Assembly (NCBI GenBank): GCA_963717635.1
Contig: OY970347.1
Location: 806,001-870,000 of the forward strand
Length of the DNA stretch: 64,000 bases
Source of the DNA: JALZKA01 sp963717635
Lineage (GTDB): Bacteria > Actinomycetota > Thermoleophilia > Solirubrobacterales > 70-9
Direction of reading: 5' to 3'
In this document: positions 23,875-33,490 of the stretch, in pieces
Layout: every line of letters begins with the position of its first letter
How positions within the stretch are numbered: the stretch's first letter is position 1
Position numbers and translations under genes: made by a program
Notes under the pieces: generated by a model
Databases searched by the model: none
The model's input: only the letters and a program-made list of their open reading frames with translations
Told to the model about the DNA's origin: nothing

Positions 23875-24831
23875 TCACGATGCCCGCAGCGCCAGGGCGC
23901 GTGCGATTCGGGAGACCGCGCGGGCGGGGTGGTTCATCAGCTCCTTCCAGGTCACCCGGATCACCACGAAGCCCCGTGACGCGAGATCGGCGTCACGCCG
24001 CGTGTCGGCCTCGCGTCGGGCGTCCGTGGAGTGGAACGCCGCTCCGTCCACCTCGACGATGACGCCCTCGCGCTGCCAAACCACATCGACCCGGTACGGG
24101 CCGACCAGTCGGTTCGTCTCGAAACCGGTCATGCCGGCGTCATGCAGGAGCTCGACCAGGAGTCGCTCGGCTCGGGAGCGTGTTATTGACGGTGGCCGGT
24201 CGCGATGGAGGAGCGCCTTGACGCGCGGCGCGCCTCGCCGGCGCGGGTGCCGTTCGACAGCGTCGCTCAGCTCTTGGCGCGTCACCAGCTTCTCGATCAG
24301 CGCCTGCTCGTAGGCGTGGGCGAGGTCGATCCTCGAGCCGTGCGAGGCGAAGTCGATGAGGGCCCGCCCAACTGAGGTCACCGGGACGCCCTCGACGTCC
24401 GTGATCTCGTCTTCATGCAGGACGGCGGTGAAGTGCACCTTGATCGGTCGCAAGCCCTTCCTGACGCAGTTTCGGGCAGACGGGCCGCGCAGCCGACGGT
24501 GAGGGATCGTCACGTGCCAGGCGCTCGCGGGGCGCAGGTCGATCAACTCTCGAACCTCGAGCCCGCTCCGATAGGAGAGGAGTGCGCCCGCGCCGCACGC
24601 GAGCACGGCGGCGGCCGCTTCGGCGAGCTGGGTCAGCGGGCCGGCGCCGAAGCGATACGTGCCCGGGTACATGGGCTCGAGCACGCAAGCAGCAACCCGG
24701 CGCTCGATCGCGCCTCGGCCGACTCCGACTTCGAGCAGGGTTTCCCGGCGCAGCATCCCCTGGTGGCGGCCGGCAAGCGCCGCGATCCGCCGGTCGCGCT
24801 CGCCACGACGTGTTCGCGATCCGTCATCCAC
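23875..24831 (-). CDS. AbiEi-like N-terminal domain fused to DUF559 (Vsr/PD-(D/E)XK-fold) endonuclease-like protein
   Basis: 318 residues from GTG 24831. The N-terminal winged helix (RIAALAGRHQGMLRRETLLEVGVGRGAIERRVA) and PMYPGTYRFG follow the AbiEi antitoxin pattern. The C-terminal 110 residues are DUF559: YRVDVVWQREGVIVEVDG then HSTDARREADTRRDADL and FVVIRVTWKEL, with D...ExDG as putative metal-binding residues of a Vsr-like nuclease fold. The start codon lies inside a palindromic repeat; the other candidate is an internal ATG near 24759. No AbiEii toxin gene is adjacent. Such genes are common in actinobacteria, role unknown. Confidence 0.82.
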   Translation of the reverse strand: MDDGSRTRRGERDRRIAALAGRHQGMLRRETLLEVGVGRGAIERRVAACVLEPMYPGTYRFGAGPLTQLAEAAAAVLACGAGALLSYRSGLEVRELIDLRPASAWHVTIPHRRLRGPSARNCVRKGLRPIKVHFTAVLHEDEITDVEGVPVTSVGRALIDFASHGSRIDLAHAYEQALIEKLVTRQELSDAVERHPRRRGAPRVKALLHRDRPPSITRSRAERLLVELLHDAGMTGFETNRLVGPYRVDVVWQREGVIVEVDGAAFHSTDARREADTRRDADLASRGFVVIRVTWKELMNHPARAVSRIARALALRAS

Positions 24832-24852
24832 GGGATGCTCGATGTCGAAGGC
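24809..24852 (+). repeat. 44 bp palindromic repeat, right inner copy
   Basis: CGTGTTCGCGAT ... CATCCACGGGATG ... GATGTCGAAGGC. It matches the outer right copy at 39 of 44 positions. On the minus strand it supplies the GTG start and the first eight codons of the DUF559 gene. Confidence 0.8.
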
Positions 24853-24868
24853 AGCGCCCGGCCGGGGG

Positions 24869-24912
24869 CGCGTTCGCGATTCGACATCCACGGGATGCTC
24901 GATGTCGAACGG
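24869..24912 (+). repeat. 44 bp palindromic repeat, right outer copy
   Basis: Direct tandem copy of the inner right repeat, 60 bp away centre to centre, separated by a 16 bp GC-rich linker. It contains arms TTCGACATC and GATGTCGAA around CACGGGATGCTC, with an alternative inner hairpin CATCC-ACG-GGATG, a structure able to fold in two ways. Confidence 0.8.
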
Positions 24913-25014
24913 AGCGGGCGGTTTGGTGGGCGGCAATTCGCTCGGTTGAACCCCGGGCGGTCGGATCGCGCCCTCCGCCGCGTAACGTGTCAACCTGAAC
25001 GCTCGAGCCCTGAG

Positions 25015-26304
25015 GTGACGAATTTGACTGAGCTCCCCGACGACTTCCAGACAGCGCCTCTCGCAGAGGTCGATCCCGACATCGCCCGCGTGCTCGAGCG
25101 CGAGCTCGCCCGGCAGCAGGGGACGCTGGAGATGATCGCCTCGGAGAACTTCGTGCCCCAGTCGGTACTGGACGCGGCCGGCTCGGTGCTGACCAACAAG
25201 TACGCGGAGGGCTACCCCGGGCGCCGGTACTACGGCGGCTGCGAGGAGGTCGACGTCGCCGAACAGCTCGCGATCGACCGAGCCAAGGCCCTGTTCGGAG
25301 CCGAGCACGCGAACGTCCAGCCACACGCCGGCGCCCAGGCCAACAACGCCGTATACATGGCCCTGCTCGAGCCGGGCGACAAGATCATGGGGCTCGCGCT
25401 CGACCATGGCGGCCACCTCACGCACGGGATGAAGCTCAACCTCTCCGGCAAGCTCTACGAGGTCGTCGCCTACCACGTCAGCCGCGACGACCTCCGGGTC
25501 GACATGGAGGAGGTCGAGCGCCTCGCCCATGAGGAGAAGCCGAAGGTGATCGTCGCCGGCTGGTCGGCCTACCCGCGCCACCTCGACTTCGCGGCCTTCC
25601 GCGAGATCGCCGACTCCGTTGGCGCCAAGCTGTTCGTCGATATGGCGCACTTCGCCGGCCTCGTCGCCGCGGGCGAGCATCCGAACCCGGTCGAGCACGC
25701 GCACGTGACCACGACGACGATCCACAAGACGCTCTGCGGTCCGCGGAGCGGGATGATTCTTTGCTCAGAGGAGCTTCAGAAGGACATCGACCGCTCGATC
25801 TTTCCGGGCACACAGGGCGGGCCCCTGATGCACATCATCGCGGCCAAGGCGGTGGCGCTGAAGATCGCGGCAAGCGAGCCCTTCCGGGCCCGGCAGCGGC
25901 GGACGGTCGCCAACGCCAAGGCGTTCGCCGAGGGTCTGATCGCGAACGGCGTCGAAGTCCTTACCGGCGGCACCGACGTGCATCTGGTGCTGGTCGACCT
26001 TGGGCCCACCGGGCTCGACGGCAAGACGGCCGAGACTCGGCTCGAGGAGGTGGGGATCACGGTGAACCGCAACGCGATCCCGTTCGACGAGCGGCCGCCG
26101 ATGAACCCCTCCGGGTTGCGGATCGGCACGCCGGCCCTGACCACCCGCGGCTTGGTCGAGGACGACCTGCGCGAGATCGCCGAGGTGATCGCGATCGCGC
26201 TCTCCGACTCCTTCGAGGGCGACAAGGGGGCGCTGCGCGAGCGCAGTGAGGCGCTGATGGCGAAGTACCCCCTCTACCCGCAGCTCGCGCCCGCTCCGGC
26301 CTGA
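25015..26304 (+). CDS. glyA: Serine hydroxymethyltransferase
   Basis: 429 residues from GTG 25015. It converts serine and tetrahydrofolate to glycine and methylene-THF with PLP. IASENFVPQSVL, NKYAEGYPGRRYYGG and the PLP lysine K238 (TTTTIHKTLCGPRSG) are present; the usual HKTLRGPRGG has Cys and Ser substitutions, which are peripheral. The C-terminal RIGTPALTTRG is conserved. The 100 bp between the repeat unit and the start show no riboswitch I can recognise. Confidence 0.96.
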   Translation: MTNLTELPDDFQTAPLAEVDPDIARVLERELARQQGTLEMIASENFVPQSVLDAAGSVLTNKYAEGYPGRRYYGGCEEVDVAEQLAIDRAKALFGAEHANVQPHAGAQANNAVYMALLEPGDKIMGLALDHGGHLTHGMKLNLSGKLYEVVAYHVSRDDLRVDMEEVERLAHEEKPKVIVAGWSAYPRHLDFAAFREIADSVGAKLFVDMAHFAGLVAAGEHPNPVEHAHVTTTTIHKTLCGPRSGMILCSEELQKDIDRSIFPGTQGGPLMHIIAAKAVALKIAASEPFRARQRRTVANAKAFAEGLIANGVEVLTGGTDVHLVLVDLGPTGLDGKTAETRLEEVGITVNRNAIPFDERPPMNPSGLRIGTPALTTRGLVEDDLREIAEVIAIALSDSFEGDKGALRERSEALMAKYPLYPQLAPAPA

Positions 26305-26324
26305 CCCGGCAATAGGCTCAGGCC

Positions 26325-27392
26325 ATGCGGGTCTGGGTCGATTGCACCGCCGCGGCGCACCCGTTGGTCCTGCGGCCGATCGTCGAGCGCCTGCGCGCCC
26401 GCGGCCACGAGGTCGAGATCACCGCTCGCGAGTTCGGCCAGACGGTGGGGATCCTCGACCGCCTCGGACTCGAGCATCAGGCGTTCGGCGCGCACCGCGA
26501 GTCGACCGCGGCCAAGGCAGGAGCGCTGGCGTCGCGCAGCCGCTCACTGGCGCGCTGGGCGCGTCCCCGGCGGTTTGACCTCGCGGTCGGACACGGGTCG
26601 GTGGATCTCGCGGTCGTCTCGACGCTGCTGCGGATTCGGTCCGCGCAGATGCAGGACTACGAGCACGCCGGGCTGCAGCGACAGCTCGCGTTCCGCGCCG
26701 CGCGCCGGGTGCTGGCGCCCGACGCGATTCCGGTCGCGGCGATGCGCCGGGCCGGCGCCGCCGAGCGGAAGCTCGTTCGCTACCCGGGCCTGAAGGAGGA
26801 CTACTACCTCGCGGACTTCGAGCCTGATTCGGCGGTCCTGGCCGAGCTCGGCCTCGACGAGGGCGGGATCCTGGTCGTCGTGCGGCCGCCGCCGGAGTCG
26901 TCTGCCTACCACGCCGACAACCCGCTCTACGACGGCGTTCTCGACCGGGTCGTCAACCACGACGGCGCCACGGCGGTTGTGATCCCTCGCACCGAGGGCC
27001 AGCGCGCGTCCGCGGCCGCGCGCCACGCCCGGGGCGAGCCGGTGGTCGTCCCCGATCAGGCGATCGACGCCCAGAGCCTGATCGCGTTCGCCGACCTCGT
27101 CGTCAGCGCCGGCGGGACGATGAACCGGGAGGCGGTTGCGCTGGGGACGCCGGTCCAGACGATCTTCACCGGCCGGATGGGCGCGGTCGACGAGGATCTG
27201 GTCAAGCGCGGCCTGCTACGGCAGCTGAGCGACCCGGCTGACCTGCCGCTGCAAAAGCGCGAGCGCCCTGCGGGGGTTCAGAATCCCCGGGACGCCGGCC
27301 TCCTGGTCGACGGGATCATGGAAGCAGCACAACCGCCCCTAGCGGGGGGCCAAACTCGGTTTCGCGACAGAAGTCGCTCAAGGGACACCTGA
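26325..27392 (+). CDS. DUF354 family, GT-B-fold glycosyltransferase-like protein
   Basis: 355 residues. The N-terminus MRVWVDCTAAAHPLVLRPIVERLRARGHEVEITAR is the DUF354 start, resembling the first Rossmann half of UDP-GlcNAc 2-epimerase/GT-B proteins. The second half includes IAFADLVVSAGGTMNREAVALGTPVQTIF, the acceptor/nucleotide-sugar region of the fold. DUF354 genes sit in cell-surface polysaccharide clusters. The stop overlaps the start of the WecA-like gene by 1 bp (TGATG), so both should act in the same pathway. Confidence 0.85.
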   Translation: MRVWVDCTAAAHPLVLRPIVERLRARGHEVEITAREFGQTVGILDRLGLEHQAFGAHRESTAAKAGALASRSRSLARWARPRRFDLAVGHGSVDLAVVSTLLRIRSAQMQDYEHAGLQRQLAFRAARRVLAPDAIPVAAMRRAGAAERKLVRYPGLKEDYYLADFEPDSAVLAELGLDEGGILVVVRPPPESSAYHADNPLYDGVLDRVVNHDGATAVVIPRTEGQRASAAARHARGEPVVVPDQAIDAQSLIAFADLVVSAGGTMNREAVALGTPVQTIFTGRMGAVDEDLVKRGLLRQLSDPADLPLQKRERPAGVQNPRDAGLLVDGIMEAAQPPLAGGQTRFRDRSRSRDT

Positions 27393-28684
27393 TGCTCGTC
27401 GACGCGAGGCCCGACGACCTCGACGCGCTCTTCGCGTTCGGCGTTGCGGCGCTCCTCGCATTCCTCCTGGTGCCGGTGGCCGAATGGGTCGCGCGCAAGG
27501 CCGGCGCGATCGACACCCCGAACGAGCGCAGCCTGCACGTCGTTCCGACGCCGAAGCTCGGTGGTCTCGCGATCTTGGTCGGGATCCTGGTCGCCGGCCT
27601 GCTGTTCCTGCCCAACGGCTCGGGTCAGAACGGCGACGAAACCCGGGCGATCCTGCTCGGCGCGGTCGCGATCGCGATGGTCGGCGTGATCGACGACATC
27701 TTCGACCTGAACGCCGGGCTGAAGCTGCTGGGACAGATCGGCGCGGCGATCATCCCGGTCTCGGCCGGCGTCACGGTCACCGCGTTCACCCTGCCGTTCC
27801 TCGGCGGCGTCGAGCCCAACAGCGTCGAGCTGGTCGGTTCGATCGACCTCGGCGAGGCGCTGACCGTGCTTGGGATCGTCGCGATCGTCAACGTGATCAA
27901 CCTGACTGATGGGGTCGACGGCCTGGCGGCCGGCGTATGCGTGATCTCCGCCGCGACCTTCGCGATCATCGCGCTGTCGCTGGACCGCAACGCAGCCGGA
28001 GTCCTGGCGGCGATGACGGCGGGTGGCGCCCTGGGCTTCCTGCGCCACGGCTTCCCGCCGGCGTCGAGCTTCATGGGCGACACCGGATCGAACCTGCTGG
28101 GCTTCCTGCTCGGGTGCATCGCGGTCCAGGGCGCCCTGAAGACGAACGCGGTCGTCGCCCTGTTCCTGCCGCTGATCGTGCTCGCCGTCCCGATTTTCGA
28201 CACCGGCTTCGTCGTCGCCAAGCGGATCAAGTACCGGCGCCCGATCTACGAGGCCGACCGCTGGCACCTGCACCACCGGATGGCGAACCTCGGCTTCTCG
28301 CAGCGGCGGACCCTTGCCTACCTCTACGCCTGGGCGCTGATCATGGCCGGCCTCGCCCTGGCATTGCGCTTCGTGCCCTACTCGGACGACCGCGGCAATT
28401 TCGACTTCGCCTGGACGCTCGTGATCATCGCCTGCCTGGGGGTCGCGATCGCTGCCAGCGTCTATCTGGTGGTGGTGCTCGAGATCCTGAAGCTGCGCGG
28501 CGTGCGCTCGCGCCAGCTCGCGGCCGCGGGCGGTGCGCCTCCGTCGCCTGAGGATGTCGACGAAGGGGTCGCCCGCGAGCTCGAGACAGGCAGCTTCGAG
28601 GCGCTCGACCCGAAGACGGGCGCCTATCGCACCCTCGATCCCGAGACGGGCGAGTTCGACGCGCTGCCACCGCCCGGCACCTAG
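27392..28684 (+). CDS. WecA/MraY-like polyprenyl-phosphate sugar-1-phosphate transferase
   Basis: A 430-residue integral membrane enzyme with about 10-11 helices. Catalytic motifs: DD101-102 (VGVIDDIFDLN), NVINLTDGVDGLAAG, SFMGDTGSNLLGF, and the WecA-type histidine motif RWHLHHRM. It would transfer a HexNAc-1-phosphate from a UDP-sugar to undecaprenyl phosphate, starting a glycan. The last 80 residues are a soluble tail with a T-G-x-[FY]-x-x-L-D-P/DPETG-like repeat. WecA rather than MraY is suggested by the HLHHR segment. Confidence 0.9.
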   Translation: MLVDARPDDLDALFAFGVAALLAFLLVPVAEWVARKAGAIDTPNERSLHVVPTPKLGGLAILVGILVAGLLFLPNGSGQNGDETRAILLGAVAIAMVGVIDDIFDLNAGLKLLGQIGAAIIPVSAGVTVTAFTLPFLGGVEPNSVELVGSIDLGEALTVLGIVAIVNVINLTDGVDGLAAGVCVISAATFAIIALSLDRNAAGVLAAMTAGGALGFLRHGFPPASSFMGDTGSNLLGFLLGCIAVQGALKTNAVVALFLPLIVLAVPIFDTGFVVAKRIKYRRPIYEADRWHLHHRMANLGFSQRRTLAYLYAWALIMAGLALALRFVPYSDDRGNFDFAWTLVIIACLGVAIAASVYLVVVLEILKLRGVRSRQLAAAGGAPPSPEDVDEGVARELETGSFEALDPKTGAYRTLDPETGEFDALPPPGT

Positions 28685-28857
28685 AGCTTGTCGCGCTCGT
28701 CACTAGGGCTCTGAGCTCACACAGGGAGCCGTCTTATTGGGATATGCTCGGCTCGCCGCACGGGACTCGGCAATTCGCCCCCCGGAGCGGCTATCCGTCC
28801 CTTTAGCCCCCTGATTTTTCAGACCACTCTTGTCAGCTCCCCATTTCAGAGATTCCG
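28685..28857 (+). promoter_or_regulatory. Intergenic region upstream of the ATP synthase operon
   Basis: 173 bp without a gene. It holds a weak GGCTC...GAGCC inverted repeat at about 28707-28730 that could terminate the preceding gene, then relatively AT-richer sequence with GATATGCT (possible -10 TATGCT at 28743-28748, no good -35). It is the only sizeable gap before the atp genes, so it should contain their promoter. Confidence 0.35.
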
Positions 28858-29055
28858 ATGAGTTCTCCTCGCCCCACGAGGGCGGATGCCGCAAGCGCGG
28901 GAATCGGCCTGGTGGCGACGATCGTGGCCTGTGCCGCGGCCGGGTACGGGGTCGGCTCGTTGGTCGGGCTGGCGGTCCCGCTGGGGCTCCTGGGCCTGTT
29001 CGCGGGCGTATTCGCGGGTCTGGCGCTTGTCCACGCTCGCTTTAGACGGATCTGA
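28858..29055 (+). CDS. Small two-helix protein, AtpZ/AtpI-like
   Basis: 65 residues with two glycine-rich transmembrane helices (IGLVATIVACAAAGYGVGSLV and PLGLLGLFAGVFAGLALV) and a basic end RFRRI. Size, topology and position at the head of an atp operon fit the AtpZ/AtpI family of ATP synthase assembly or Mg-transport proteins. Sequence similarity is too low to be certain. Confidence 0.65.
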   Translation: MSSPRPTRADAASAGIGLVATIVACAAAGYGVGSLVGLAVPLGLLGLFAGVFAGLALVHARFRRI

Positions 29056-29086
29056 CTCTGCACCTCGCGAACGCGGCGAGGGCAGC

Positions 29087-29452
29087 ATGATCCGCTACGT
29101 GGATCTCGCTCTGCTTGCGCTGGCGCTCCCGATCTTCATCGTCGCCGACTGGCCGCTTCTCGGCTATGCCGTGGCCGCCGGCGCATGGCTCCTGCAACGC
29201 GGGGTCCTGATCGCCGTCGAGCACCGCGTCGCGGCCTCCCTCGCGCAGGGCGACCGGCGCTCGGCGATGAGGCTGACCGCGGTTTCGTCGCTGGGGCGCG
29301 TCTGGTTCGTGGTGTCCGCGGCCCTGCTGGTCGGCCTGCTCGCCACCGACGAAGACGGCCTCGCCGCCGCACTCCTCCTGGTGCTGTTGTTCACCGTCCA
29401 GCTTGGGACCGCGGCTCTCGCTCGCGTTGTTTCGCCCGAAAGCGCCTCATGA
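29087..29452 (+). CDS. ATP synthase protein I-like membrane protein
   Basis: 121 residues from ATG 29087 with four predicted transmembrane helices (DLALLALALPIFIVADW, LLGYAVAAGAWLLQRGVLIAV, VWFVVSAALLVGLLAT, LAAALLLVLLFTVQLGTAAL). It matches the usual AtpI slot immediately before atpB, whose ATG overlaps its stop (ATGA). AtpI assists c-ring assembly in other bacteria. The function is by position and topology. Confidence 0.7.
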   Translation: MIRYVDLALLALALPIFIVADWPLLGYAVAAGAWLLQRGVLIAVEHRVAASLAQGDRRSAMRLTAVSSLGRVWFVVSAALLVGLLATDEDGLAAALLLVLLFTVQLGTAALARVVSPESAS

Positions 29453-30369
29453 GCGACTGGAGCACCAAGGCGAAGGTCTTCCTCGGGCTGGGGCTCTATC
29501 TGGGCATCACCGTCGCCCTGATCCTGATTCTGGGCAACGAGGGCAAGAACGAGGAGTTCCAGCCGCAGAACGAGTTCAAGCTCGAGCCATGGATCGAGAT
29601 CGACGTCGGCGGGATCGACTTCAGCCTCAACAAGGCCGTGCTCTATCTGCTGCTCGCGAGCGGGCTGACGATGGCGACGATGCTGTGGATCTCGCGGCGG
29701 ATGCAGCTCAAGCCGAACAAGGTCCAGATGCTGATCGAGCTGGCCTACGACCTGACCCGCAACAACATCACCGCCGGGAACGTGGCCGACACGAAGGTGG
29801 CGACCCGCTGGTTCCCGTTCCTGGCCGCCGTCTTCTTCTTCATCTGGTTCTCGAACATGATCGGCTTCCTGCCGCTGCCGATCAACACGGAGCACAAGGT
29901 CGATGTGCTCGGGCTCGAGGTGCCTACGCTCGCGCTGTACGCGGCAACCGCCAACCTCTCGGTGCCACTGGTGCTGACCCTGATCGTCTGGGTCTCCTAC
30001 CACGTCGAGGGGATCCGCGCCAAGGGGTTCTTCCCTTACTTCAAGAGCTGGCTGCCGGCCGGGCTCGAGGACATGAACCCGCTGTTCAAGGCGTTCATCT
30101 TCGTGATCGAGGCGATCTCGCATTTCGCCCGGCTGATCTCGCTGTCGGTGCGGCTCTTCGCCAACATCCTCGCGGGCCACCTGCTGCTGCTGTTCATGGG
30201 CGGCGGCCTGGCGGTCCTGCTCGGCGTCGCTGCGCTCGGCATCCTCACGTTCCCGCTTGCCTTCTTCTTCTTCATTCTGGAGGTCGGCCTGATCGCCACC
30301 CTCCAGGCGTTCATCTTCTCGACCCTGACCGCGATCTACCTCGGCGGAGCGACCGCCGAGAGTCACTAG
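29449..30369 (+). CDS. atpB: F1Fo ATP synthase subunit a
   Basis: 306 residues. The essential arginine of the proton half-channels is R235 in ISLSVRLFANILAGHLLL, and the other conserved helix is AFIFVIEAISHFARLI with E221 and H225. MIGFLPLP and TANLSVPL are family segments. It starts at ATG 29449 overlapping the upstream gene. The N-terminal about 60 residues (GNEGKNEEFQPQNEFKLEPW) form an extracytoplasmic segment. Confidence 0.96.
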   Translation: MSDWSTKAKVFLGLGLYLGITVALILILGNEGKNEEFQPQNEFKLEPWIEIDVGGIDFSLNKAVLYLLLASGLTMATMLWISRRMQLKPNKVQMLIELAYDLTRNNITAGNVADTKVATRWFPFLAAVFFFIWFSNMIGFLPLPINTEHKVDVLGLEVPTLALYAATANLSVPLVLTLIVWVSYHVEGIRAKGFFPYFKSWLPAGLEDMNPLFKAFIFVIEAISHFARLISLSVRLFANILAGHLLLLFMGGGLAVLLGVAALGILTFPLAFFFFILEVGLIATLQAFIFSTLTAIYLGGATAESH

Positions 30370-30381
30370 AAAAGGAGCACC

Positions 30382-30654
30382 ATGGACCTGTTGATCCCAA
30401 TCGCCCAGGCGGCCGAAGCCACTGGCGTCACCGACGACGGCCTCAAGTCGATCGCCCTCGGCGTCGGCGCCGGCCTCGGCTCGATCGGCGCCGGCATCGG
30501 CATCGGCATCATCTTCGGCAAGGAGATCGAGTCGGTCGCCCGTCAGCCCGAGATGCGCGACGAGCTGCAGTCGATCCGCTGGCTCGGCTTCGCGCTGACC
30601 GAGGCGGTCGCGTTCTATACGTTCATCTTCGGCCTGATCGCGTTCTTCCTCTAG
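30382..30654 (+). CDS. atpE: F1Fo ATP synthase subunit c
   Basis: A 90-residue hairpin of two helices with the glycine-rich first helix GVGAGLGSIGAGIGIGI, the polar loop ARQPE and the ion-binding carboxylate E74 in FALTEAVAFYT. The residue after E74 is Ala, not Ser/Thr, so the site lacks the usual sodium-coordinating set and looks proton-type. It is preceded by AAAGGAG. Confidence 0.97.
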   Translation: MDLLIPIAQAAEATGVTDDGLKSIALGVGAGLGSIGAGIGIGIIFGKEIESVARQPEMRDELQSIRWLGFALTEAVAFYTFIFGLIAFFL

Positions 30655-30661
30655 GCCGCTC

Positions 30662-31264
30662 GTGGAGTTCGTCACCGACATAGCGGGCGGATTGCTGCTC
30701 GCCGCCACCGAGGGTGGCGCCGAAGAGGAGGGCGGCAGCTTCCTGGTCTCGCCGGGTCTGGGTCTGATGATCTGGACCGTGGTCCTGTTTGGGATCACGA
30801 TGTTCGTGCTGAGCAGGACGGCGTTCCCGCGGATCTCGGAGGCTCTCGAGAAGCGGGCGAACCTGGTTCGCGAGAACATCGACGCCTCGGAGAAGACGCG
30901 ACAGGAGGCCGACGAGTTGCTGGCCGAGTACCGCGCCCGGCTCAAGGAGGCTCGCGAGCAGGCGGACGATATCGCCGCGCGGGCTCGTAAGGCCGCCGAC
31001 GCGGCCGTCGCCGAGGCGACGGAGGACGGCAAGGCCAAGCGCGAAGAGCTGGTCGCCGCGGCTCGCAAGGACATCGAGACGGAGACCCGGCGCTCGCTCG
31101 AGCAGATCCGCAAGGAGGTCGCCGACCTCACCGTTCTGGCAACCGAGACCCTGACGCGCAAGTCGCTGAGCTCAGACGACCACCAGAAGCTGGTCGAAGA
31201 GGCGCTCGCCGAGGTCGACTTCGGCGCTCTCGCCGGCGACGCGAATGGGGGTCCTGAGAGCTAG
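30662..31264 (+). CDS. atpF: F1Fo ATP synthase subunit b
   Basis: 200 residues from GTG 30662. One transmembrane helix (LGLMIWTVVLFGITMFVLS, about 33-51) is followed by a long charged coiled coil (RANLVRENIDASEKTRQEADELL onwards) forming the peripheral stalk. The first 30 residues contain an acidic EGGAEEEGG stretch outside the membrane. The stop overlaps the atpH start by 1 bp. Confidence 0.94.
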   Translation: MEFVTDIAGGLLLAATEGGAEEEGGSFLVSPGLGLMIWTVVLFGITMFVLSRTAFPRISEALEKRANLVRENIDASEKTRQEADELLAEYRARLKEAREQADDIAARARKAADAAVAEATEDGKAKREELVAAARKDIETETRRSLEQIRKEVADLTVLATETLTRKSLSSDDHQKLVEEALAEVDFGALAGDANGGPES

Positions 31265-31797
31265 TGGAAGAGATTGCTCGCGTTTACGGTGACGCCCTGT
31301 TCGCGGTTACCAAAGAGGCCCGCAACCTGGACGAGGTGCACGAGCAGCTCGGCCGGTTCGCCGACGCGCTCGCCGAGAATCGGGAGCTGCAGATCTTCTT
31401 CTTCAGCCCGTATTTCTCCTCGCAGGAGAAGCGCGACGGCATCGCCCGCGTGGTCTCCGGCGGCGCCGACGAGCTCGTCAACTTCCTCGAGCTGCTGGCC
31501 GAGAAGCACCGGATGCCGGCGATCTTCCGCACCCGCAATCACTTCGACGAGCTCTGGGCGGAGGAGAACCGCCGCCTGGAGGTGCGCCTGACCAGCGCCG
31601 TGCCGCTCGATGAGAAGGTGGTCGAGCGCGTCGGCGAGGAGATCGAGCGCAAGACCAACAAGCAGATCGACCTTGCGAGCGACGTCGACGAGGACATCCT
31701 CGGCGGGCTCGTGCTTCGCGTGGGCAACATGGTGCTCGATGCCAGCCTGCGCGCGAAGCTGGAAAGACTGAGAAAGGAAGTCGCCTCGGCGGCTTGA
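31264..31797 (+). CDS. atpH: F1Fo ATP synthase subunit delta
   Basis: 177 residues from GTG 31264. It has the OSCP/delta fold: N-terminal helical bundle beginning VYGDALFAVTKEA and C-terminal strand region LGGLVLRVGNMVLDASLRAKLERLR. It joins the b stalk to the top of the F1 head. It is a separate gene here, unlike the mycobacterial b-delta fusion. Confidence 0.94.
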   Translation: MEEIARVYGDALFAVTKEARNLDEVHEQLGRFADALAENRELQIFFFSPYFSSQEKRDGIARVVSGGADELVNFLELLAEKHRMPAIFRTRNHFDELWAEENRRLEVRLTSAVPLDEKVVERVGEEIERKTNKQIDLASDVDEDILGGLVLRVGNMVLDASLRAKLERLRKEVASAA

Positions 31798-31816
31798 CCA
31801 GAACCTAGGAGAGAAC

Positions 31817-33489
<1,673 letters not shown>

Positions 33490-33490
<1 letters not shown>

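Larger units (their letters stand above)
23802..24915. mobile_element. Candidate 1.1 kb unit: DUF559 gene bounded by terminal inverted repeats
   Basis: The segment begins GCTCCGTTCGACAT (23802-23815) and ends with its exact reverse complement (24902-24915), so it has perfect 14 bp termini. These are the outer parts of 44 bp imperfect palindromic repeats: one at the left, two in tandem at the right in opposite orientation. The single gene inside fills the space: its start lies within the inner right repeat and its stop 27 bp from the left repeat. I see no obvious target-site duplication and no transposase. That the unit is mobile is inference. Confidence 0.45.

Noticed and set aside
24809..24912. 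CRISPR-like tandem repeat
   Set aside because: Only two direct copies with a 16 bp spacer and an inverted third copy 1 kb away; no cas genes. It is a palindromic element, not a CRISPR.
24832..25725. Upstream extension of the DUF559 frame antisense to glyA
   Set aside because: glyA is certain on the other strand, and family similarity starts only near 24800.
29164..31161. 665-codon minus-strand frame over atpB-atpF
   Set aside because: Shadow of coding sequence; low-complexity E/R/D sequence in its middle.
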